The notes beneath the pieces are model-generated. The model did no database searches. It was not told where the DNA came from and worked only from the letters and a program-made list of their open reading frames with translations. DNA of 11,635 nucleotides, from NCBI GenBank assembly GCA_027320105.1, contig DAHVMA010000078.1, positions 1-11,635 on the forward strand, written 5' to 3'. The position numbers and the translations under genes are program-made. The stretch is from JAKAQB01 sp027320105. GTDB taxonomy: Bacteria; Actinomycetota; Acidimicrobiia; Acidimicrobiales; Palsa-688. Shown here piece by piece: positions 1 to 4,950 of the stretch; the stretch's first letter is position 1, and each line of letters opens with the position of its first letter.

Positions 1-227
1 CTTCCGTTCCGAGCTGACAGGACCTCGGGCCGAGCGCCGTGCTGATGGAAAAGTCCTCGTGGGACGACACCGTTGCGGGCGTCAGGGCCCGGGAGCCTCC
101 CCCCAGGGTCGCCGTCTCACATCAGTCCTCACAGGACAAGCGCCGCTAGCGATCCCCGGGGGTCGGTCCCATGAGTAGTGGTACACCCATCAGCGCCTCG
201 ACACCGGGGCCCGCTGGTTCGGCCGCC
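1..227. other. Left-edge non-coding stretch with small hairpins
   Basis: I find no convincing gene here. One plus frame is open from base 2 to the TAG at 176-178, but its third codon positions are poor in G/C, unlike the real genes of the window, and its product is arginine-rich and unfamiliar. There is a compact inverted repeat GTCCT-CAC-AGGAC at 125-137 and another short GTCC/GGAC stem around 55-67. The segment lies downstream of the nitroreductase stop, so the hairpins could help end that transcript, but there is no T-run. I compared it by eye with fluoride and cobalamin riboswitches, the hammerhead ribozyme and RNase P RNA and saw no match. Confidence 0.4.
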
Positions 228-863
228 CTACGACCAGCCGTCGAAGTGGACGATTCGCTCGACGGGCGGTCGGCCGGCCGGCCTGAAATCCGTGCCGAGG
301 GTGTAGGCGACGGGCAGGAGGGCCACTTGGGTCACGGTTTCCGGGATGCCGAGGAGGGCGGCCGCCTCCTTCTCCCTGCCGAGGTGAAGCGTCGTCCAGG
401 CGCTGCCGAGGCCCCGGGAGCGCAGGGCCAGCATGAAGCTCCACGCCGCCGGGAGGATCGACCCGTAGAAACTGGCAGCCTCGGCGTTGCCGCGCCCGTC
501 GGCGCGCCCCTTGATGCAAGGGATCACCTGCACGGGCACGCGGTGGAGGTTGTCCCGCAGGTACACCGCACTGTCGCGAACGCGGCTGGTCTGGGGATCC
601 GCGCCGGGCCGGTCTGCGCCGAAGTAGTCGGCGGACGCCTCCCGGTAGAGCTGGGCGAGCCCGGCACGGAGCTCCGCGTCAGTGACCACCACCCATCGCC
701 AGCCCTGGCTGTTGCTTCCCGTCGGCGCCTGCTGCGCGAGCTGGAGGCAGTCCAGGATCACCTCCCGCTCCACCGGCCTGTCGAAGTCCAGACGCTTGCG
801 CACCGACCGTGTCGTGGACAGCAGCGCATCGGTGACAGCGACGTCGAAGGGCAGGGTGCTCAT
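228..863 (-). CDS. FMN-dependent nitroreductase-family oxidoreductase (Rv3368c-like)
   Basis: This 211-residue protein belongs to the nitroreductase superfamily: dimeric FMN enzymes that use NAD(P)H to reduce nitro groups, quinones or related electrophiles in the cytoplasm. The N-terminal FMN-phosphate region is visible as TTRSVRKRLDFDRPV, followed by APTGSNSQGWRWVVV, which is the usual flavin and dimer segment. The C-terminal half contains RSRGLGSAWTTLHL and a late LPVAYTLGTDFRPA stretch. From memory it aligns nearly end to end with mycobacterial Rv3368c, so the length is normal. The open frame continues far upstream through the pheA region, but ATG 863 is chosen because homology begins there and AAAGG (869-873) sits five bases before it. 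It starts 32 bases after the pheA stop, so the two genes are probably co-transcribed. The physiological substrate cannot be told from sequence. Confidence 0.88.
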   Translation of the reverse strand: MSTLPFDVAVTDALLSTTRSVRKRLDFDRPVEREVILDCLQLAQQAPTGSNSQGWRWVVVTDAELRAGLAQLYREASADYFGADRPGADPQTSRVRDSAVYLRDNLHRVPVQVIPCIKGRADGRGNAEAASFYGSILPAAWSFMLALRSRGLGSAWTTLHLGREKEAAALLGIPETVTQVALLPVAYTLGTDFRPAGRPPVERIVHFDGWS

Positions 864-877
864 GGGCGCCTTTGTAC

Positions 878-908
878 CAGGGGTCGGGCGCGGTGTCAGG
901 GGTCGGGC
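878..908. repeat. 12-bp direct repeat at the pheA/nitroreductase junction
   Basis: CAGGGGTCGGGC occurs exactly at 878-889 and again at 897-908, a 19-bp period. The right copy encodes the last residues and stop of pheA on the minus strand; the left copy lies in the short leader of the nitroreductase gene. It may be a small tandem duplication, or paired sites for a regulator in the leader. The bases between copies are not conserved, and nothing else supports a binding site. Confidence 0.6.
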
Positions 909-1855
909 CGGATCGTCCGGCGGATGGAGGCGATCCAATCGTCGGCGGCCGCCCAGGCCGAATGGGCGTCCTGACGCCGGCGGGCGCCACCCTCGCCGGC
1001 GGCCGGATAGCTGCCGAGGAACTTGACCTCGCGCACCGTCGTGTGCAGGTCGCGCAGGCAGTCGGCGACCACCTCCTCGGCGACGTGACCTTCGAAGTCG
1101 ATGATGAAGCAGTACTCGCCGAGCGCCCGCTTCGTGGGCCGGGACTCCAGCTTCACCAGGTTGATGTCCCGGGCGCTGAACTGCCCGAGGATCCCGTGCA
1201 GGCTCCCCGGACGGTCGGCGGCCTGGAAGCACACGATGCTGGTCTTGTCGTGTCCCGACGGCGCCGGGACGCCCGCTGCCGCTGGCGCGACCAGGACGAA
1301 CCGGGTCACGTTGTGCTCGTGGTCCTCGATGCCCGCGGCAAGGACGGCGAGCCCGTACAAGGAAGCGGCGAGCGTGGTGCCGATGGCTGCAGTCCCCGGA
1401 CCGGCATCACCGGTGGCGACGAGGCGCACCGCCTCGGAGGTCGAGAGCGCGGCCACCTCCTCGGCCTCCGGGACGTGCCGGCCGAGCCACGCCCGGCACT
1501 GCGCCGTCGCGACCGGGAACGAGATCACCCGCCGCACGTCCTCGAGCCCTGTCCCCGCCGGCGCCAGGAGGTTCTGCGTCACGGGCAGGACGACCTCGCG
1601 TACGAGGTGCAGATCCCTCTCGAAGACCAGTTCGTCGAGGGCGGCCACGACGCTGCCCTCGATGGCGTTCTCGATGGCGACGAACCCGACATCGGCTCGC
1701 TGCTCTTCGACGGCCGCCAGCACCTGGGCGAAGGATCGTTGCGGCAGGAGGTTGGCCCCGGCGAGGTCGGGCTGGGTGCGCAGAGCCTCCTCGGTGAACG
1801 ACCCGGGCGGCCCGAGGTAGGCGACCGTGCTCCCGGGTGCGACACGGTCGGTCAT
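896..1855 (-). CDS. pheA: Prephenate dehydratase with ACT domain
   Basis: The 319-residue enzyme converts prephenate to phenylpyruvate with loss of water and CO2, the committed step to phenylalanine. The catalytic PDT domain runs from about residue 10 (VAYLGPPGSFTEEAL) to 190 and includes FVAIENAIEGSVV (58-70) and the conserved VTRF near 183-186. A C-terminal ACT domain (about 204-285) carries the ESRP motif (237-240) that typically binds phenylalanine for feedback inhibition. There is no chorismate mutase domain, so this is the monofunctional form usual in actinomycetes. The last 35 residues form a polar Arg/Ala-rich tail. ATG 1855 is chosen because homology starts just after it; the frame stays open upstream without family similarity. 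There is no clear ribosome-binding site, but a TATCCT box lies just ahead, which suggests a leaderless message. The start is 22 bp from the divergent larB remnant. Confidence 0.95.
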   Translation of the reverse strand: MTDRVAPGSTVAYLGPPGSFTEEALRTQPDLAGANLLPQRSFAQVLAAVEEQRADVGFVAIENAIEGSVVAALDELVFERDLHLVREVVLPVTQNLLAPAGTGLEDVRRVISFPVATAQCRAWLGRHVPEAEEVAALSTSEAVRLVATGDAGPGTAAIGTTLAASLYGLAVLAAGIEDHEHNVTRFVLVAPAAAGVPAPSGHDKTSIVCFQAADRPGSLHGILGQFSARDINLVKLESRPTKRALGEYCFIIDFEGHVAEEVVADCLRDLHTTVREVKFLGSYPAAGEGGARRRQDAHSAWAAADDWIASIRRTIRPDP

Positions 1856-1863
1856 CGGCGGGC

Positions 1864-1869
1864 AGGATA
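1864..1869 (-). promoter_or_regulatory. Possible -10 box (TATCCT) for leaderless pheA
   Basis: On the minus strand TATCCT fits the TAnnnT pattern of actinobacterial -10 elements and ends eight bases before the pheA ATG, so transcription would begin at or next to the start codon. This would explain the lack of a Shine-Dalgarno sequence. No good -35 match is seen at 17-18 bp. The box lies in the 22-bp gap shared with the divergent larB remnant. Confidence 0.35.
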
Positions 1870-1877
1870 GGGCGGCC

Positions 1878-2098
1878 ATGGACGAGGCCGCCCTCCGCTC
1901 CATCTTCGACGCTGTGCGCGCCGGCGCCGTCACCCCGGACGACGCCGTCCGCCGGCTCCGCAAGAAGCCGACGTCGTGGTGGTCGTCGCCGGGATGGAGG
2001 GTGCCCTGGCCAGTTGCGCAGCCGGGGTTGCCGTGGTGGGGGTGGACAACGGCTTTGGGGCGGCACACGTGGTAGCCCGTTGCCTGGGGGCGGCGTGA
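1878..2098 (+). pseudogene. larB: larB remnant (NPN-cofactor carboxylase/hydrolase), internally deleted
   Basis: LarB carboxylates and hydrolyses nicotinic acid adenine dinucleotide in the first step of nickel-pincer nucleotide synthesis; family members are about 240-260 residues. Only the two ends remain. From ATG 1878 the first 28 residues (DEAALRSIFDAVRAGAVTPDDAVRRLR) match the LarB N-terminus. At about 1960-1967 the similarity jumps into another frame, with ADVVVVVAGMEGAL, normally near residue 170-185. This is followed directly by SCAAGVAVVGVDNGFGAAHV, the family C-terminus, although about 35 residues (the PVIAVPTSVGYG-type segment) should separate the two. So there are two deletions, one changing frame, and roughly 70 of about 250 residues survive. 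The stop TGA (2096-2098) overlaps the larC GTG, preserving the larB-larC coupling. No functional LarB can be made from this copy unless the sequence is misassembled. Confidence 0.8.
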
Positions 2099-3312
2099 AC
2101 AGGACCGTCGCGTGGTGGCACTGCTTCAGCGGCATCGCTGGCGACATGGCGCTCGGCAGCCTCGTCGACGCCGGCGCTGAGCTGGCCCTCGTCGAGCGGG
2201 AGCTGGCCACCCTCCCGGTGGGCGGCTGGTCGCTCGAGGCGCGGGCGGTGCAGCGCTCCGGGCTGGCTGCCACGCAGGTCGTCGTGCACGTGCGCGAGAG
2301 CCCCGTGGTGCGGACGCACGCCCACATCGTCGGGCTCATCACCGAGGCGCGCCTGCCGCCGCGCGCCCGGCGCCGCGCCCTGTCGACCTTCTCCCGTCTG
2401 GCCGAGGTCGAAGGACGGCTCCACGGCCGGCCACCCGCCAAGGTGCACTTCCACGAGATCGGCGGCACCGACGCCATAGTCGACATCCTCGGAACCTGCG
2501 TCGCCCTGGAGATCCTCGGTGTGGACGAGGTGTGGGCCAGCCCGGTCGCTCAGGGGAGCGGGATGGTGCGCACCTCCCACGGGCTGCTCCCGGTCCCGTC
2601 CCCGGCCGTCGTCGAATTGCTCGCGGGTGCCCCCACGTACGGCACGGACGTGCCTGTCGAGCTCACCACGCCGACCGGTGCCGCCCTCCTCGCCGCCCTC
2701 GCCGGCGGGTGGGGTCCGATGCCCGCCATGCGCGTCGGCCGGATCGGTCGGGGAGCCGGGAGCCGGGAGATCGACGGCCGGCCCAACGTGGTCGAGGTCG
2801 TCGTTGGCGAGGCGGCCGCCACCGGCGGCACGAGCCCCGGCCATCCGGTCAGCCTCCTCGAGACCAACGTCGATGACGTGACCGGCGAGACACTGGCGGA
2901 CACGGTCGCCGCCTTGCTGGCGGCCGGTGCGCACGACGCCTGGGTCACCCCGGTCGTGGGCAAGAAGGGACGTCCCGCCCACGTCGTGTCAGCGCTCACC
3001 GACCCGGCTCGCTCGGCCGAGGTGCAAGCGGTGCTGGTGGAGCAGACCGGCACCCTCGGCGTGCGGGTGCAGCAACTCGTGCGGTGGACGGCGGCCCGGG
3101 AGCTCGACGAGGTCCATGTCGAGGGTTACCCAGTGCGCGTGAAGCGCTCGCCCGCCGGCCTCAAGGCCGAACACGACGACGTGGTGCACGTCGCCGCCCG
3201 CCTCGGTCTCCCCGCCAGGGAAGTCCGCCGGCGGGCGGAGGCTGTCGAGGAGGAGACGGCTCCACCCTCGGACCTTCGACCTCCACCTGAACCTGAACCT
3301 GAGGCTAGCTGA
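2095..3312 (+). CDS. larC: LarC, nickel-pincer cofactor nickel insertase
   Basis: LarC is the CTP-dependent cyclometallase that inserts nickel into the pincer nucleotide used by lactate racemase and related LarA enzymes. The 405-residue protein has normal length and both halves in a single frame, unlike Lactiplantibacillus plantarum, where LarC1 and LarC2 are joined by a programmed frameshift. Visible marks are HCFSGIAGDMALGSL (9-23), KVHFHEIGGTDAIVDI (116-131), VELTTPTGAALL (188-199) and, opening the C-terminal domain, LLETNVDDVTGE (254-265); KRSPAGLKAEHDDV (350-363) lies near the end. The first motif has His where many homologues have Asp (DCFSG). The last 16 residues are a Pro/Glu tail. 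The GTG start overlaps the larB stop (GTGA), so it was probably translated by coupling. No larE or larA is in the window. With larB broken, its substrate would have to come from elsewhere. Confidence 0.93.
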   Translation: MNRTVAWWHCFSGIAGDMALGSLVDAGAELALVERELATLPVGGWSLEARAVQRSGLAATQVVVHVRESPVVRTHAHIVGLITEARLPPRARRRALSTFSRLAEVEGRLHGRPPAKVHFHEIGGTDAIVDILGTCVALEILGVDEVWASPVAQGSGMVRTSHGLLPVPSPAVVELLAGAPTYGTDVPVELTTPTGAALLAALAGGWGPMPAMRVGRIGRGAGSREIDGRPNVVEVVVGEAAATGGTSPGHPVSLLETNVDDVTGETLADTVAALLAAGAHDAWVTPVVGKKGRPAHVVSALTDPARSAEVQAVLVEQTGTLGVRVQQLVRWTAARELDEVHVEGYPVRVKRSPAGLKAEHDDVVHVAARLGLPAREVRRRAEAVEEETAPPSDLRPPPEPEPEAS

Positions 3313-3321
3313 GCTGAGATG

Positions 3322-3384
3322 TCCCCGCGAAATAGGGGATCCGCCGAGAAACGGATGGGGAGCCTCCTCAGTAACTGAGCTCCC
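3322..3384 (+). terminator. Hairpin cluster downstream of larC
   Basis: Three stems follow the larC stop within 75 bases: TCCCC/GGGGA (3322-3326 with 3335-3339, 8-base loop), ATCCG/CGGAT (3339-3343 with 3352-3356), and the strongest, GGGAGC/GCTCCC (3358-3363 with 3379-3384), with an inner TCAG-TAA-CTGA stem. There is no T-tract, as is usual in high-GC actinomycetes. The position supports a terminator for larBC, but an RNA processing or regulatory structure for the small downstream ORF is also possible. Confidence 0.4.
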
Positions 3385-3440
3385 GGCAGGAGGAGAAGGC
3401 CCGGGAGGTCGTGGAGCGAAGGCTTGTCCCTGGCACGGAC

Positions 3441-3572
3441 ATGAGCCGTCCGACGTGTTCCCCGGCGGTGGGTGCCCTCGGGTGCGGGCTGTGTGGCCTT
3501 GCCCGGGTGCGACGGGCCCGCGGCTCGCTGCTGGTCTGCCCGTTCTGCGACGCCGTGCGGGGCATCGACTGA
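3441..3572 (+). CDS. Small four-cysteine zinc-ribbon-like protein (43 aa)
   Basis: I do not recognise the family. An ATG-initiated frame encodes 43 residues with two CxxC knuckles, CGLC (Cys15, Cys18) and CPFC (Cys33, Cys36), separated by 14 residues that include a basic stretch ARVRRARG. This spacing is compatible with a zinc ribbon that binds nucleic acid or protein. Support for coding comes from the regular Cys pattern and from G/C at about 86 percent of third codon positions. There is an additional Cys at position 6. No good Shine-Dalgarno sequence is visible. It stands alone between the hairpins after larC and a GCGCGC-motif cluster. Chance occurrence of such an ORF in GC-rich DNA cannot be excluded. 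Confidence 0.42.
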   Translation: MSRPTCSPAVGALGCGLCGLARVRRARGSLLVCPFCDAVRGID

Positions 3573-3591
3573 ACTACCGGCCACCCGAACC

Positions 3592-3669
3592 GCGCGCACG
3601 CGATCCAACTGCGCGCACAGGCAACCGTAGGGGGTCGTGGATGCGCGCGGGTTGATTGATTGCGCGCGG
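3592..3669. repeat. Four GCGCGC motifs in two 19-bp-spaced pairs
   Basis: GCGCGCAC begins at 3592 and 3611, and GCGCGCGG begins at 3643 and 3662; each pair has exactly 19-bp spacing. The outer parts are partly inverted: AACCGCGCGCA (3588-3598) is mirrored by TGCGCGCGGGTT (3642-3653). The last copy is preceded by TTGATTGATTG. The cluster sits upstream of, and its last copy overlaps the start of, the CxxC ORF at 3660, so it could be an operator. This is pattern evidence only; GCGCGC is common in such DNA. Confidence 0.4.
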
Positions 3670-4160
3670 ATAGGGGCGTACCGTCCCGACGTGCACCCCC
3701 GGCCGTCGGCCAATACGAGCGGATCTGTAACATCTGCGGCACCAGTTGGCTCGTCGACCGACGCCGACGCCGACGCCGGCGCGTCACGAGCCCGTCGGGC
3801 CCGCGCCGGGTGTGGGGCGAGACCGCCAAGGACGTCAGGCAGACCTTGGGCGCCGAGACGGACGCCCGCGAGCTGTTCCGCATCTTCCGACAGTGCGGCA
3901 ACGACGACTTCCAGCAGCACCCGGCCCCAACCCCCGGCCCAACACCCGGCCCCAGCGGCCGGACCCACGCCCGCCGGAGGGACGGCCGCCGGCTGATCGA
4001 CCTCGCCGGCCCTGCTCCATCAGACCCGGCGAAGGACCACGCCCACCCATCCGTCCTCCGACAGCTCGTCGATCACCGAGCAGCCGGCGTAGGCGCCGGC
4101 GACGTGGCGCCACTGTCCGGGGAGCAGCCCGGCCAGCCAGAGCTCGCCGCCGGCCCGTAG
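3660..4160 (+). CDS. Hypothetical CxxC protein, possibly frameshifted
   Basis: I cannot assign a function. The best-supported part is about 3705-3925, encoding ERICNICGTSWLVDRR, then an eight-arginine run, and WGETAKDVRQTLGAETDARE followed by FRIFRQCGNDDFQQHP. The CNIC knuckle near the start and a lone Cys in RQCGNDDF look like the two halves of a zinc ribbon whose second CxxC has lost one cysteine. Third positions are G/C-rich there. In this frame the only start is TTG 3660, right after a stop. A GTG at 3691, 12 bases after the start of a TACCGT box, lies in another frame, so a frameshift near 3705-3715 is possible. After QQHP the frame becomes Pro-rich and runs 141 bases into the antisense of prmA, so the true end is uncertain. 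The eight arginines come from a CCGACG microsatellite at 3758-3781. Confidence 0.3.
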   Translation: MRADRGVPSRRAPPAVGQYERICNICGTSWLVDRRRRRRRRVTSPSGPRRVWGETAKDVRQTLGAETDARELFRIFRQCGNDDFQQHPAPTPGPTPGPSGRTHARRRDGRRLIDLAGPAPSDPAKDHAHPSVLRQLVDHRAAGVGAGDVAPLSGEQPGQPELAAGP

Positions 4161-4931
4161 CTGGCCGCCGGCGCCCACTTCGCCGCCGGCGCCCACTCCG
4201 CTGCCGGCGCCCACTCCGCTGCCGGCGCACAGCTCTCCGCCGCCGGCGTCCACCTGGCCGCCGGGCCGAACCGCCCTGACGACCTCCGGGCCGACCGAGG
4301 CGTGCACGCCGGCGGTGAGGTTGACGAGGGCGAGGTCGTGGCCGCCGGCGACGCCGGCGACGGGCGTTGTGGACACCTGGACCAGGGAGGCGACGCCGTT
4401 GCGGGCGGCGTTGGCCCCCGCAGCGGTGACGGCGGCGGGATCGATGTCGATGGCGATGACGGACCTGGCCCCCAGGCGGGCCGCGACCACGGCCAGGACC
4501 CCACTCCCGGTTCCGACGTCGAGGACCGAGCACCCCGCCGGCGGGCGGGCGGCAAGCAGCCGTAGGAGTAGCCGGGTGCTGGCGTGGCTGCCGCTGCCGA
4601 AGCACGGGCCCGGGTCGATCTCGACGGTGAGGCCGGCGCCGGCCACCGCCACCGGGCGCCACGCCGGCGCCACGGCGATGCCGGCCACCTCGACGGGGGC
4701 TGCGTGCGCCTTCCAGGCGTCGCGCCAGGCGTCGTCGACCTCCTCGACACCGCCGCCGACCTCCGCCGCCACGGTGGAGGTCGCGGCTGGCGTCGGGAAC
4801 GAGGCGACCAGCGCCACCCGGCCGGGACCGGCCCCTTCCACTGCCACGGCGGTGGCGCCCCGATCCCACAGCTCCAAGGCGGCGAGCTCCTCTTCGGCCG
4901 TTCCAACAATCCAGCGGAGGATCCGGTCCAC
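4020..4931 (-). CDS. prmA: Ribosomal protein L11 methyltransferase with repeat insertion
   Basis: PrmA uses S-adenosylmethionine to trimethylate ribosomal protein L11. The 303-residue protein has the short N-terminal substrate-recognition domain (ILRWIVGTAEEELAALELWD), the linker WRDAWKAHAAPVEVAGIAVAP, then the class I methyltransferase fold: DPGPCFGSGSHASTRLLL, the SAM-binding VLDVGTGSGVLAVVAARLGA, IDIDPAAVTAAGANAARNGV and LALVNLTAGVH in place of the usual N-[IL]-A motif. Just after VRPGG, where homologues go straight to a short strand of the GGxLxLSGLL type, there is about 36 extra residues made of six-residue glycine-rich units, before GGELWLAGLLPGQW resumes. The expansion is in frame, so the enzyme may still work. 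The start is GTG with no evident ribosome-binding site, divergent from the ABC-F gene by 19 bp. Identity as PrmA is likely; another L11-methyltransferase-like enzyme is the alternative. Confidence 0.85.
   Translation of the reverse strand: MDRILRWIVGTAEEELAALELWDRGATAVAVEGAGPGRVALVASFPTPAATSTVAAEVGGGVEEVDDAWRDAWKAHAAPVEVAGIAVAPAWRPVAVAGAGLTVEIDPGPCFGSGSHASTRLLLRLLAARPPAGCSVLDVGTGSGVLAVVAARLGARSVIAIDIDPAAVTAAGANAARNGVASLVQVSTTPVAGVAGGHDLALVNLTAGVHASVGPEVVRAVRPGGQVDAGGGELCAGSGVGAGSGVGAGGEVGAGGQLRAGGELWLAGLLPGQWRHVAGAYAGCSVIDELSEDGWVGVVLRRV
4138..4265. repeat. 18-bp minisatellite inside prmA
   Basis: A GCCGGC core recurs at 4149, 4167, 4185, 4203 and 4221 (exact 18-bp steps), then at 4242 (21-bp step), with a related GCCGGG at 4260 (18). 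Two central units, CTGCCGGCGCCCACTCCG, are identical, and their neighbours differ by a few bases. On the minus strand each unit adds six residues of the AGGEVG / AGSGVG type. The steps are all multiples of three, so the reading frame is kept. Identical neighbouring units point to recent slippage or unequal recombination. Confidence 0.9.
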
Positions 4932-4950
4932 GATCGGCCATCATGGTCCG

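Noticed and set aside
20..140. Structured region considered as a riboswitch or ribozyme (fluoride, cobalamin, hammerhead) or RNase P RNA because of GCTGATGG and paired GTCC/GGAC stems
   Set aside because: The remaining conserved core elements of each class are missing; only short hairpins are left.
2..178. Open plus frame entering from the left edge, as the tail of a truncated gene
   Set aside because: Third codon positions are not G/C-rich, the product is Arg/Gly-rich without motifs, and no family is recognisable.
2095..2127. His in HCFSG of LarC as a disabling change from the usual Asp
   Set aside because: I cannot tell how common His is in actinobacterial LarC, and all other family motifs are intact.
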